Shown one piece after another: positions 33,524-42,832 of a stretch of DNA of 64,000 bases (positions are counted from its first letter, which is position 1; each line of letters starts with the position of its first letter). This stretch comes from CAMBDS01 sp964355675 (GTDB lineage Bacteria; Electryoneota; AABM5-125-24; Hatepunaeales; Hatepunaeaceae), in contig CAYHEC010000018.1 of the NCBI GenBank assembly GCA_964355675.1, forward strand, positions 1 to 64,000, given 5' to 3'. A model generated the notes under the pieces. The model made no database searches and had not been told where the DNA came from. It saw only the letters and a list, made by a program, of their open reading frames with translations. Position numbers and translations under genes: made by a program.

Positions 33524-34114
33524 TCATTTCTCCTTCAGCCGACGAAGCAGCTTATCTGTTAAGTCTTCCGGATTTCTCGCGTAAACGATCGTACCATTCG
33601 AAGCGTCGATGATCAGATCGTAACCTTCCTGCTCACCAAGTGTATCGATTTGTTTATTGACCGATTCGAGAACCCCTGATAGGAGCTCGGCTTTCCGTTT
33701 TTGAAGTTTCTCTTGCTCGCTGGTCACTTGATCGTTGTATCGCTCTTGTAAATCCATTTTAAGCGAATCGACTTCCGTTTGAAGCTGAATTTTCCTTTTC
33801 TCAGCGAAGGTATTGGCGCCGGCTTTTAACTGATTCTCTTTATCAGCTATCGAAGCCTGTCGTTTTTCCATTTCCGTAATCCATACTTGGCGCGACGCCT
33901 GCATAGCTTCAGCTTCCTTGGCAAGCTTCTCTTCGATTTTACGAAATTCGGGATAGGCTTGATAAAGGGCTTCGGAATTAACAACCCCGATCTTAAGTGA
34001 TTGAGGTTTTAATTGAGCGTTTCCGCTTAACGGAAGCGAGATGATAAATATTGCAATGATCGATAAAAGCGTGGCAACGAACTTAATTCGATCTTGGAAT
34101 ATGACAGAGTTCAC
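33524..34114 (-). CDS. skp: OmpH/Skp-family periplasmic chaperone
   Basis: 196 residues. The signal peptide is about 1-33 (ending SGNAQ). The OmpH domain begins KIGVVNSEALYQAYPEFRKIEEKL; a long coiled-coil tentacle spans about 65-150, and the terminal body segment is YDLIIDASNGTIVYARNPEDLTDKLL. It escorts unfolded outer-membrane proteins to BamA. It lies 140 bp downstream of bamA, with a long hairpin in that gap, and is coupled to a second lipoprotein copy. Confidence 0.93.
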   Translation of the reverse strand: MNSVIFQDRIKFVATLLSIIAIFIISLPLSGNAQLKPQSLKIGVVNSEALYQAYPEFRKIEEKLAKEAEAMQASRQVWITEMEKRQASIADKENQLKAGANTFAEKRKIQLQTEVDSLKMDLQERYNDQVTSEQEKLQKRKAELLSGVLESVNKQIDTLGEQEGYDLIIDASNGTIVYARNPEDLTDKLLRRLKEK

Positions 34115-34152
34115 GAAGTGGTCTCCATTATGAGTCAGTAGAAAATTCGGTA

Positions 34153-34219
34153 GAACGGGGCTCCGTACCCGTTCAGGACAAATTACTTATATTAACAAAA
34201 CGGGTACGGATCCCCGTTC
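34153..34219. repeat. Long hairpin between bamA and skp
   Basis: The 21-nt arms at 34153-34173 (beginning GAACGGGGCTCCGTACCC) and 34199-34219 pair with one mismatch across a 25-nt AT-rich loop. It lies in the only sizeable gap of this envelope operon and could stabilise the upstream RNA or tune chaperone expression. No T-run follows on the minus strand. Confidence 0.8.
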
Positions 34220-34256
34220 TTCTGCCGCAAGCTGTCCACACCCTGCGACAAACCCC

Positions 34257-36581
34257 CTAAAATTGTCTGCCAAATTGGAAGTGCGGCATCCAACGTCCTT
34301 TCCGCTCTCCAGTAACCTTGTGGTAATAATCATAACCATAGCCGTAATCGAGCCCGATTAAGCCAATCATCGGCATATAGAGGCGGATACCAAAACCGGC
34401 CGACCGACGAAGATTAAAAGGATCGGTCTGCTGGAAAGTAAGCCACGTATTACCGGCTTCAGCGAATGCAAGCGCATAGATGGTAGGATTATTAAGGACT
34501 TGTGCCCGCAATTCACTCCCAAACTTAAATTGCGATTTGCCTCCCAAAGCAGTAGCATTTTCACTCTTAGAAGGCGGTCCCACAGTTCGTTCATCATAAC
34601 CCCTAAGCGGAGCGCCTAATGAGAGTCCGCTTCCACCCATATAAAAGTATTTTAGTATCGGAATATCGCGCGAATTGCCGGTTAAAGCGTCAAGATAGCC
34701 GATCAGAAAAGAGTTATACAGGACAAATTTGGAGCTGATTGGCGAGTACCACTCGATAGATGCAACGTGCTTGTGGTAGCGGTCGTCGCCATTCAGAGGG
34801 CCTCCAGCGAGTTCGGTGGTCAAACTAAAAACGGATCCCGATGTCGGAAATTCGGGGAAATCACGGCTGTCTCGTGAAATGATCTGAGTCAGCCCACTTG
34901 AGTGACGATTTTCGCCATCGACGATATTGTTCTGATTGTTTTCCGTAAATGAATCTGAGAAATCATACAAACGGGATTGTTCGTATCGATAAACCCAATC
35001 TCCTCGGAAATAGTCATCCGGCCAACGAAAGCGCTTCCCCATGCGCAAGGATCCGCCCAATAGATTTTCGCTGAACCCATCGACCCAGCGTCTTTTCACA
35101 TTGTAGAAAGAAATGCCTGCCAGAGTTTCGGTGTCGAAAAGCCACGGCTCAGTATAACTAACTGAGAAAGAACCATACCTCTGCCCGAAATTCCAATCGA
35201 AATTAAGTTGTTGTCCTGTACCAAACAGATTTGGAGCTGTAAATCCGAGCGCGCCGATGACGCCATCGCGTTCGCTATACCCAGCCGAGACATTTGCTTG
35301 ATCGGTGGGCTTCTCTTCAACCTTTACGAATAGATCAACCTGATCTTCGTTGACGTCTTCTACATCGGGCTTCACGTCGGCAAAGAAATTCAGGATCGTC
35401 ACGTCACGTACTGAACGCCGTAATTTTGACACGTCGAAAGTATCACCAGGCTTCAACGAGAACTCCCGACGTATCACCTTCTCTTGTGTCTTGGTGTTAC
35501 CGGAAATGTTGATTTTGCGAACACTGAACCTGTTTCCGGGAACAATGCGATATACTATATCGAGAGTATCTCGTCCACGTGGTGTTTCCACAGCCTGAAT
35601 TTGGGCGAAAATATATCCGTGATCGTAATAGAGGTTGCTGAGTTTTTCAAATCGTGTAATATCGAAGTTTGTCTGATTGAATACTTCTCCCGGGCGATAT
35701 AGAAGCTGGTCGCGCAGTTCCAAATCTGAATAAAGAACGTCTCCTTCAAAACTTACATTTCCGAAATAGTATCGTTCACCTTCGATAACTGTTATGTCGA
35801 TGAACATGTATTTTCGATTTTCTGAGTACCAAATCGAATCCTTGACAACTTCAAAATCCCGATATCCCTGCTCGCGGTAAATTTCGACAAGTTTAGACAA
35901 ATCTTCGTCGAATTTATCGCGCTTGAATTCGCCCGATCTGAACCAGGCTTTTTGTTTCGTATTTTTCAGTTGTTTACGTAGCTTTTTGTCCGTGAAAGCC
36001 GAATTCCCCTCAAAGTTAATCTCCTTGATCTTTACCTTTTTACCTTCTTCGATTTTCACATAAACAGTTTTGAGGTTTGGTGCAGACCCATCTCGAATCT
36101 CGATTGTAAGATCCGCTAACAGATACCCTTTCTCAGCCGCCAGCGCCTCCAGTTTCCGACGAAGCCTTACCGGATCGGAAGGTTTCAAGATCTGACCTTT
36201 GGAAACGTCGATGACTTTCTCGACCTCGTCCTTACCAAGTTTTTTCCCGCCCGAAATATCGACGAATTCAAGACGAGGGGACTCGACAACTTTGACAACT
36301 AAATAGATTCCCGATTCTGTCGCCTGATCAGCAAGGACTTTGATATCGGTAAAGAGACCCAGCCCCCAAAGCGATCTGATGGCCGCCTGGATTTTTTCGC
36401 CGGTCAGTTGGTCGCCCACCACAAGTCCGCTCGTGGCTATAATCAGTCCGTCGTCAGTCCGGTCATTTCCCTCAACCGATAGGCCAAGCAGTTTCCAGTT
36501 TGCAGTGGGTTGAGCAGTTGCAAGCATCGGAAACAGCAAGGCGATGAGGAGTATCGTTAGTTTTTTTGGAGGATTTCTCAT
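34257..36581 (-). CDS. bamA: Outer-membrane protein assembly factor BamA
   Basis: 774 residues. The signal peptide is about 1-23. Five POTRA domains are visible from about 28 to 420 (for example KVKIKEINFEGNSAFTDKKLRKQL for POTRA3, and KINISGNTKTQEKVIRREFSLKPGD for POTRA5). A 16-strand barrel follows, with the L6 substrate loop in LRGYDERTVGP and the final strand ending HFQFGRQF with terminal Phe. It folds beta-barrel proteins into the outer membrane. It is located directly after tamB and before two skp genes. Confidence 0.97.
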   Translation of the reverse strand: MRNPPKKLTILLIALLFPMLATAQPTANWKLLGLSVEGNDRTDDGLIIATSGLVVGDQLTGEKIQAAIRSLWGLGLFTDIKVLADQATESGIYLVVKVVESPRLEFVDISGGKKLGKDEVEKVIDVSKGQILKPSDPVRLRRKLEALAAEKGYLLADLTIEIRDGSAPNLKTVYVKIEEGKKVKIKEINFEGNSAFTDKKLRKQLKNTKQKAWFRSGEFKRDKFDEDLSKLVEIYREQGYRDFEVVKDSIWYSENRKYMFIDITVIEGERYYFGNVSFEGDVLYSDLELRDQLLYRPGEVFNQTNFDITRFEKLSNLYYDHGYIFAQIQAVETPRGRDTLDIVYRIVPGNRFSVRKINISGNTKTQEKVIRREFSLKPGDTFDVSKLRRSVRDVTILNFFADVKPDVEDVNEDQVDLFVKVEEKPTDQANVSAGYSERDGVIGALGFTAPNLFGTGQQLNFDWNFGQRYGSFSVSYTEPWLFDTETLAGISFYNVKRRWVDGFSENLLGGSLRMGKRFRWPDDYFRGDWVYRYEQSRLYDFSDSFTENNQNNIVDGENRHSSGLTQIISRDSRDFPEFPTSGSVFSLTTELAGGPLNGDDRYHKHVASIEWYSPISSKFVLYNSFLIGYLDALTGNSRDIPILKYFYMGGSGLSLGAPLRGYDERTVGPPSKSENATALGGKSQFKFGSELRAQVLNNPTIYALAFAEAGNTWLTFQQTDPFNLRRSAGFGIRLYMPMIGLIGLDYGYGYDYYHKVTGERKGRWMPHFQFGRQF

Positions 36582-36642
36582 AACTCAATAAGTTAAGTAC
36601 ACACCTTTGATGAAACAAGTCTTTTTGAATCGAAAGCAGGAT

Positions 36643-39600
36643 TCACTTCCATACCTTCCTGAATAGCGTTCGCGAGTCAAACATCCAGTCATAACGGATC
36701 AGTACACTGTTTATGGATGATCTCGCCAGTTCGTTGTACTCAAAGCGGTTGTTTAGAACGAGATTGTTGGAAATACTTGTGAGTCGAAAACTCAAATCCC
36801 AGCTATGCTGGATGCCAAGTCGTGACTGACTATAGGTTTCTGCCTGGGTAATCAGCGCGCCGGTATAGGCGAGATATAGGTTTGGTAAAACATACTTCCC
36901 GAGAGTGACTCGCGAACCGTACAAAAGATTCCAATTCGAAGCCGAACCGGGTTGGTTGACATTGGTAACCGGATTTATTTGTTTTTCGATGAGATTCTGC
37001 GTCACACTGGTCCGAACTGAAATCCTGTCCAGCCCCGTCCATTGCTCCAGTATTCGCTCAAATCCCCTCTGCCACTTTTTCAACGGAGTCGCTGACTCGA
37101 ATAACTGACCGCCTAATCCCGACAGTTTGCCAGGTAATTGTTGAGGAGAATATCCCAAAAGCGCTAACACCTGTTCTTGCGAATGACCCTGGTCATCCTC
37201 GAAAGTTAGTGTCAGATCTGAAAAACGAGCTCTCTGCTGGTTTTCGTTAGAATAAGCCGCTGAACCTTCGTCGCCACTGTGAACTCTAATGCGCACGAGT
37301 CTGGCAATATCCGATGAATCGAGAACTGTTGTGGCGGCAGTACCATATAGTACCGGGTCCATCAGAGCAGGGTTAAACTCTATGCCGATTTTCTCAACTT
37401 GAAAATCAAGATCGAGGAATTCTACCGACCCTTGGGTTGATGTAAATTCACCCGACAATCTTAAAGTGTCCGCAAATGAACCGTTGAATACAAGCCCCAA
37501 AGGATTATCGTCGAGACGCAAATCAACTAAAATCATCAAGTCGGGATTCAGTAAACCACCGCCAAGCTGATTCTTCAGTTGCTCCCACGCCTTCAGCTCT
37601 CCCAGCCCTGAGATCTCTCGAACATATCTGCAACCGTGATCTGTAGTAAGTCGGCCATCCCAACGGATACGCCGGAGAAGTTGTAGTAAAGCAGAAGTGA
37701 AGTTATTGATGGCGCCCTGCCCACGTATGGGAGGATAAGTGAAAATTGCATTGCGAAAATTCGCCTGGCCAACTGCGCGAGGCCGTTCTGCCGGCCCCAT
37801 AAACTCGAATGCCCCGTATTGATTTAATCCAGATAGAGCGAGATAACCGCCCCATGATTTCTCCATCAATCCGGGTATCACGATCCAAAAACCGTCCGGA
37901 ACAGTCTGTACCTGAAGAATTCCGAAATTGTAACCGTAAACGATGATCGGTTCTTCAACTGCTTGAGCGTTTGCCTGACGATTGCTTATCGAAACATGAG
38001 CGTCATCGATATCGAAATCGAACCGGTTAATCCGAATCTCGCCGCGCGAGTCCAACAAGATATCCGCCTCAATTTTCCTGACTTCACGTATCACATTTTT
38101 CAAATCAAATCCCCCGTTGTTCATGAGGAATTTTCCCTCAACGAAACGGGGTTTCTTTAAATCGCCCCCAAGCGAGAGTTCGAGACGACCCCTGCCAAGC
38201 GGATTACTGAACGATGGTGTTATTTGTGGCAGGAAACTAATCAGCCGACCATCGAGAACAAACTTCATTTCAATCGAACGTCCCAGTGTAAGAGGGAGTT
38301 CCCCAATAACCGTCCCTTTTACATCCCCCCAGTCAACGACCAGAGAATCAAAGTGTAGTACTGGCTTATATTCATTTAGCCCTGAGAGCGATAATTGCCC
38401 CATCAATCCACGGAATTCGATAGTTCCCAACCTGCCTGATTTCATCATGACAGATGCTCGAGCCTGCCTGAATTTGTCCGATCCATCGAGCTCAATTTTA
38501 ATATCACTATTGCCACTGATTGGAAGCTTGATCGGGGAGATCGCATTGATTAACCCTCCGATTTCCACCTGATTCCCTTTTGCGGATAATTTGTATTGCT
38601 TCGTATTGCTATCAAAATGACCAGATCCGCTTAAAAGGGCAGAAATCTCATGCCCGAGATTCAATTCCACCAGTTCATAGACGCCACCCTCCCCTGAAGC
38701 CTTAACATTCGCCCAATATCCCGGTTTACCGAACAGAACCCCCGAAGTCAGATGGAAGTCGGTTGATAGGTCTGGCGCTGTCAATTCCCCGGAAAATTCC
38801 AGCCTTGCATTGACTATCCCTGCAAATTTACCTCGCCAACTGGGAGCAATTACCTCTAATAGACGTTCTATGCTGAATTGATTCAAAGAAATAACAACTG
38901 AGTCAAGCGACTTCCTCGAAAAATCATAGGACCCCAAAGCTGAAAAAAGGACCGAATCGCCAATTTGACTTGTCAGGATTGCTTTGGACATGGAGAGCGA
39001 ACTCGACTCCAGCCGTCCTTCTGCATCGAAATCATAAATCACTGAGTCGGGAAAGATCAACTCTGAATGTCCATTCCAGAAGTAGCCCTCTCCGGTCAAT
39101 TCTACCGTGAGATCAACATTAGCGCCTACACCTGTCTGAAATTTGTCAAATCCCAGCTTTAATATTTCCACAAGCGGTAGGTCTTCACAACCTAAGCTAA
39201 ATTTGTCTATCTGATGATTCACAAAAGAGTAGCCACCCTGCACATCCAAAAGTTTGTTACCGCGTTCATCACTGAATATCCCTTCAGCAAGATCGAAACG
39301 CCGCTCATTCACAGCAATACGCGCTTCGCCTTGAAGTCGGTGGCGGTTGGGGAGTTTAAGAGTTGCTTTCAAATCACCTTCCCACCCGTTCGTTTCTTTC
39401 GATAACGTAAAATTAGCGGTAATACCTCGAGACGGGACGCCACCATCAGCGACGATTGTTCCGCTGATGTCTTGCAATGTTCCCGCCGCTTCGATTCTGA
39501 CTCCGTATTCGAGGATCATGTCCGGCAGGTATTTTTCTTTGACGATCTCTTGCAGAAGTAGTTGTGGGTCGCGACCAATTAAACGTAAGGGGATTTTGTC

Positions 39601-41106
39601 CTGAGGGCTGTAGTTCAAACCGAGAAATCCACGTTTCCCCTCGGTAGGTTGGAAACCAAGCTGGAATTGATTGCGGACAAGCGACAAGTTTATTTGCGCA
39701 TGATTGTTGCCAGCGACGTCATATATTCCACCCACACCGCCGCCGAACCAGATTCCCTCTTTGCGTGTTAAGCCAAATGTTGCAGACATTTTTGGTGCAA
39801 GAATTTGGCACCAGTCCGGCGTCTCTTCCCTGTCCCACGATTGTTCGATTTCTCCATCTAAATCGAGGTCGCCGGAAATCGGGTCGAATTCCCCTGACAG
39901 CTTGACCATCCCGTTACCGATATTAGCGGTAAATTGATCGACGCGGAATCTTCCGTTATTGATTTTCAGCACGCAGTGTGGATTTTCCATCAAGAAATTA
40001 GAAATTTTCACTTTTTCAGCATTTAGCGTCAGATCGCTCCACCACTCAGGGCCGCGTCCGCCCAATTCTCCTTTGACCTCGATCTCACCTTCCAATTCTG
40101 TCGTGCCTTCGAATGCCTCCTCTATCGTACTGATATCAACCACAGATGACAAGCTTGCGCTCCAAACGGTTCGAAAGATATCCGTAGATTCGACCTTGAA
40201 TTCAACTGGATTGTCGTTCACGAGTATGCTTCCCGAAACATCGACAACCTGACCAAATATATTGCCAGAAATTTTCCCATCCTTAAAGAATACTTTTTGG
40301 TCGAAATTTGCGGCAATACTATCACCGACTATTTCTCCATTGAACCGAACATCTGCCCCTCCCCAAACGCTGATATCAAGGGATAGGTCGCCTCCGGTAA
40401 TGTTGAGTTTATCGATAGAGTTCTTGGTACGCAGACCCTCAAGTTTGGGTAAATCCACCCGTAGCGAAGCAAAAAATTCGCCGGTAGTAACGTCACCCCT
40501 CCCATCAATTTTGATCCCGGCATGATCTAACAATGGCAACACCGCAGTGACATTCAGGATCGAATGGGTCGGATCAACCAGGTCAACTTGACCGTTTATG
40601 TTTTCTACCAGAAGCCTGTCGAATTTGTCGCTTATTATCGAGCCATCGATTGTTCGAATGCGACGAATCACCTTAAGTGCTGATAATTTCTTTAAAGCAA
40701 ATGGTTGATAATTATAACCGTTAGAAATTGAGTCGATGGTGTCAGTTGTGATGATCGAAAATCGCGGCTGGAGCAACTCGATCTCACCGATGGTTCCTTG
40801 CCAGTCGCCTCCTCCCTGAAGGAAGGAATAAAATGACAGCCGAATTGTGACCGCTTTAAGATTCAGGTGAAGGGTTGAAGAGGGATCAAGGATTACGTCG
40901 TGCAAAACGACAGAATGAGGATATATCGAGATGTCGGCGAGGTCGAATGTTTCGCCGAATACCGGTCGAAGATTGGATACAATTTCAGATCGTACTTGGT
41001 CACGTCCACCAAGAAAAAACCAAAAGACCAGCAAGGCGAAAACTGCCAGCACGCCGAAGGCAAATAGGAAAGCAAAAATACGAGCGAACTTCACTGATGC
41101 ATGCAA
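36643..41106 (-). CDS. tamB: TamB/DUF490-family translocation and assembly module protein
   Basis: 1487 residues. A single N-terminal inner-membrane anchor (about 8-33, ARIFAFLFAFGVLAVFALLVFWFFLGG) precedes a very long repetitive beta structure spanning the periplasm. The conserved DUF490 C-terminal domain contains GEFTSTQGSVEFLDLDF, TFEDDQGHSQEQVLALLGYSP and a final strand region ending in LIRYDWMF. TamB-type proteins support outer-membrane protein insertion or phospholipid transport. The start is a TTG at 41106 (8 nt after GGAG) or GTG at 41094. It is adjacent to bamA, as expected. Confidence 0.9.
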   Translation of the reverse strand: MHASVKFARIFAFLFAFGVLAVFALLVFWFFLGGRDQVRSEIVSNLRPVFGETFDLADISIYPHSVVLHDVILDPSSTLHLNLKAVTIRLSFYSFLQGGGDWQGTIGEIELLQPRFSIITTDTIDSISNGYNYQPFALKKLSALKVIRRIRTIDGSIISDKFDRLLVENINGQVDLVDPTHSILNVTAVLPLLDHAGIKIDGRGDVTTGEFFASLRVDLPKLEGLRTKNSIDKLNITGGDLSLDISVWGGADVRFNGEIVGDSIAANFDQKVFFKDGKISGNIFGQVVDVSGSILVNDNPVEFKVESTDIFRTVWSASLSSVVDISTIEEAFEGTTELEGEIEVKGELGGRGPEWWSDLTLNAEKVKISNFLMENPHCVLKINNGRFRVDQFTANIGNGMVKLSGEFDPISGDLDLDGEIEQSWDREETPDWCQILAPKMSATFGLTRKEGIWFGGGVGGIYDVAGNNHAQINLSLVRNQFQLGFQPTEGKRGFLGLNYSPQDKIPLRLIGRDPQLLLQEIVKEKYLPDMILEYGVRIEAAGTLQDISGTIVADGGVPSRGITANFTLSKETNGWEGDLKATLKLPNRHRLQGEARIAVNERRFDLAEGIFSDERGNKLLDVQGGYSFVNHQIDKFSLGCEDLPLVEILKLGFDKFQTGVGANVDLTVELTGEGYFWNGHSELIFPDSVIYDFDAEGRLESSSLSMSKAILTSQIGDSVLFSALGSYDFSRKSLDSVVISLNQFSIERLLEVIAPSWRGKFAGIVNARLEFSGELTAPDLSTDFHLTSGVLFGKPGYWANVKASGEGGVYELVELNLGHEISALLSGSGHFDSNTKQYKLSAKGNQVEIGGLINAISPIKLPISGNSDIKIELDGSDKFRQARASVMMKSGRLGTIEFRGLMGQLSLSGLNEYKPVLHFDSLVVDWGDVKGTVIGELPLTLGRSIEMKFVLDGRLISFLPQITPSFSNPLGRGRLELSLGGDLKKPRFVEGKFLMNNGGFDLKNVIREVRKIEADILLDSRGEIRINRFDFDIDDAHVSISNRQANAQAVEEPIIVYGYNFGILQVQTVPDGFWIVIPGLMEKSWGGYLALSGLNQYGAFEFMGPAERPRAVGQANFRNAIFTYPPIRGQGAINNFTSALLQLLRRIRWDGRLTTDHGCRYVREISGLGELKAWEQLKNQLGGGLLNPDLMILVDLRLDDNPLGLVFNGSFADTLRLSGEFTSTQGSVEFLDLDFQVEKIGIEFNPALMDPVLYGTAATTVLDSSDIARLVRIRVHSGDEGSAAYSNENQQRARFSDLTLTFEDDQGHSQEQVLALLGYSPQQLPGKLSGLGGQLFESATPLKKWQRGFERILEQWTGLDRISVRTSVTQNLIEKQINPVTNVNQPGSASNWNLLYGSRVTLGKYVLPNLYLAYTGALITQAETYSQSRLGIQHSWDLSFRLTSISNNLVLNNRFEYNELARSSINSVLIRYDWMFDSRTLFRKVWK

Positions 41107-41109
41107 ATC

Positions 41110-41838
41110 TCAAACTCCGGAGCGCATGCGCCCCTTCGGGTCCAGCATCTTGCGCAAAACCGGTGATATTCTGCCTGCCGGTTTGGGTGAGGAAATCGGG
41201 TAGCCATAAGCGGTCCATTCAGCTTGAGGTCGGCATCGGAAAATCGCCTTGAGAATGACGCCTAAATTCCCCCGACTCCCTGTAAAGGTATGTCTCAGGT
41301 CGTAACCGGCAACATCTTTGATGCATCGACCGCCGAACTGAAGTTTCTCCCCATCAGGAAGAGCGATGGTTATTCCCAATAACGACTGTGTCCACCCGTC
41401 TCGGCCGCCTGAGTGCCTCGAAGAGATTCCTGCCAATCGTCCGCCGATTGTGCCAGACTGGAAACGCTCCCAGGCCGGGACAACCACGCCTACCGAAGAG
41501 AGTCTTTGGCGTGCTTCCACAAGACTCCAACCACAAGAAATTTCTACTACTTGATCCTCAGCAGAAAATGAAAAACAGTCAACCAATCGAGATGTCAGTA
41601 AAATAAGGGCGTCGGTTGGTGGAGTAAAATCTGCGGGAAAACTCGTACCTTGGCCGATCACCATTATCTCACCGGGGTAACCTTGCAACAACCTGACAAC
41701 TTCGTCCTCTGTTGTAGGAGCAACTGCAGGATAGGTTGCATCGACCCACAGATCGACGCCAAGTAGATCGGTAAGGCGTTCCCTGAGGCGCTCGGGATTG
41801 GCGGGATTGGCTCCAGCCGTTCCTTCAGCCGCGCTCAC
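41110..41838 (-). CDS. FAD-binding oxidase-like protein, GlcE type, short
   Basis: 242 residues. It has the FAD_binding_4 (PCMH) fold segments: EIMVIGQGTSFPADF, FQSGTIGGRLAGISSRHSGG, and the GlcE-specific FGGRCIKDVAGYDLRHTFTGSRGNLGVI. It ends with LRKMLDPKGRMRSG, the usual terminus of glycolate oxidase subunits. Family members normally exceed 350 residues, so the FAD domain is present but the substrate-domain region is much reduced. No glcD or glcF lies nearby. It overlaps uppS by 14 nt and ends 3 nt before tamB, so it is co-expressed with envelope genes. Substrate unknown. Confidence 0.75.
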   Translation of the reverse strand: MSAAEGTAGANPANPERLRERLTDLLGVDLWVDATYPAVAPTTEDEVVRLLQGYPGEIMVIGQGTSFPADFTPPTDALILLTSRLVDCFSFSAEDQVVEISCGWSLVEARQRLSSVGVVVPAWERFQSGTIGGRLAGISSRHSGGRDGWTQSLLGITIALPDGEKLQFGGRCIKDVAGYDLRHTFTGSRGNLGVILKAIFRCRPQAEWTAYGYPISSPKPAGRISPVLRKMLDPKGRMRSGV

Positions 41839-42829
41839 TTTTCACCTGCTCGCTTGTCATACCAAACCTCCGTTCGCGTGATTGGAATTGACGGATGCAA
41901 TCAAACAAATCGTTGCGGTCAAATTCAGGCCAATATTTCTGAGTAACAACTATCTCGGTATAAGCAAGCTGATACAGAAGAAAATTGCTCAGCCGCATCT
42001 CCCCTGCTGTCCTGATCAGAAGGTCTGGATCAGGCAGGCCTGCCGTATCGAGATAATTTCCAAACGTGGCTTCGTCAATTTCAAATGGCGCAGGGTGTCC
42101 ACACCCGGCGTCATCTCTGTCAACTTTTGTTGGCGCAGGGTGTCCCAACCCTGCGTCATCTCTGTCAACTTTTGTTGGCGCAGGGTGTCCGCACCCTGTG
42201 TCATCTCTGTCAACTTTTGTTGGCGCAGGGTGTCCGCACCCTGTGTCATCTCTGTCAACTTTTGTTGGCGCAGGGTGTCCGCACCCTGCGCCATCTCTGT
42301 TCGACGCCACGATACGATTCACCGCGCGGACGATTTCGCGTCGTCCTGAGTAAGAGAGCGCCAGCACCAAGATCAACCCATCAAACCCCGCCGTTTCTGC
42401 GACGCCCCGCTCCATTGCCTTACGGGGTCCTTCCGGCAAATTCTCCAATTCGCCAATAATTCTCAAGCTGACCCGATTTTTCTTGAGATCCTCAAGCTCT
42501 CGGTCAATTGCCTCGACCAACAGCTCCATAAGTGCGGTTACTTCAAAAGGTGGACGGCGCCAGTTCTCTGATGAAAAAGTATAGAAAGTCATCACTTCGA
42601 CGCCAATCTCGCGCCCTATTTCGACCATCGATCTGACGATAGAAACGCCTTGTCGGTGTCCGGCAATTCTTGGCAACCCCCGACCATTAGCCCAACGACC
42701 GTTTCCGTCCATTATGAAGGCAATATGCCTTGGTATAGCCCCTTGAAGGTTAATGGTCTGATCCTGTGCCCGATCAATACTTTTTGGGCCAGATTTCGAC
42801 GCCCAGGCGCGAAGCCGCCTACCGATCAA
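41825..42829 (-). CDS. uppS: Isoprenyl (undecaprenyl) diphosphate synthase with in-frame repeat insertion
   Basis: Makes the C55 lipid carrier for cell-wall and LPS synthesis. The active-site block FIMDGNGRWANGRGLPRIAGHRQG is at about 38-61, with FYTFSSENWRRP, LALSYSGRREI, and DLLIRTAGEMRLSNFLLYQLAYTE following. The ending ERRFGM is intact. At 334 residues it is about 80 longer than usual. The excess is residues about 177-248: five repeats of a 15-residue unit (like DRDDTGCGHPAPTKV) inserted in the loop before EIDEATFGNYL. All catalytic parts are present, so activity is likely retained. Confidence 0.94.
   Translation of the reverse strand: MIGRRLRAWASKSGPKSIDRAQDQTINLQGAIPRHIAFIMDGNGRWANGRGLPRIAGHRQGVSIVRSMVEIGREIGVEVMTFYTFSSENWRRPPFEVTALMELLVEAIDRELEDLKKNRVSLRIIGELENLPEGPRKAMERGVAETAGFDGLILVLALSYSGRREIVRAVNRIVASNRDGAGCGHPAPTKVDRDDTGCGHPAPTKVDRDDTGCGHPAPTKVDRDDAGLGHPAPTKVDRDDAGCGHPAPFEIDEATFGNYLDTAGLPDPDLLIRTAGEMRLSNFLLYQLAYTEIVVTQKYWPEFDRNDLFDCIRQFQSRERRFGMTSEQVKSERG
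42086..42300. repeat. 45-bp tandem palindromic repeats inside uppS
   Basis: Units start at 42086, 42131, 42176, 42221 and 42266 (the last about 35 bp). Each contains the palindrome GCAGGGTGTCCGCACCCTGC, or a variant of it, and the linker TCATCTCTGTCAACTTTTGT. The linker is nearly identical in all complete copies. 45 is a multiple of 3, so the array stays in frame in the uppS gene. Copies 3 and 4 are almost identical, indicating recent expansion. Confidence 0.95.
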
Positions 42830-42832
42830 TTC

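Noticed and set aside
40262..40525. Plus-strand frames opposite tamB
   Set aside because: Short antisense frames without ribosome sites; tamB itself is continuous and has conserved domains.
42086..42300. CRISPR array
   Set aside because: Units are directly tandem with near-identical linkers and lie in frame in uppS; there are no unique spacers or cas genes.
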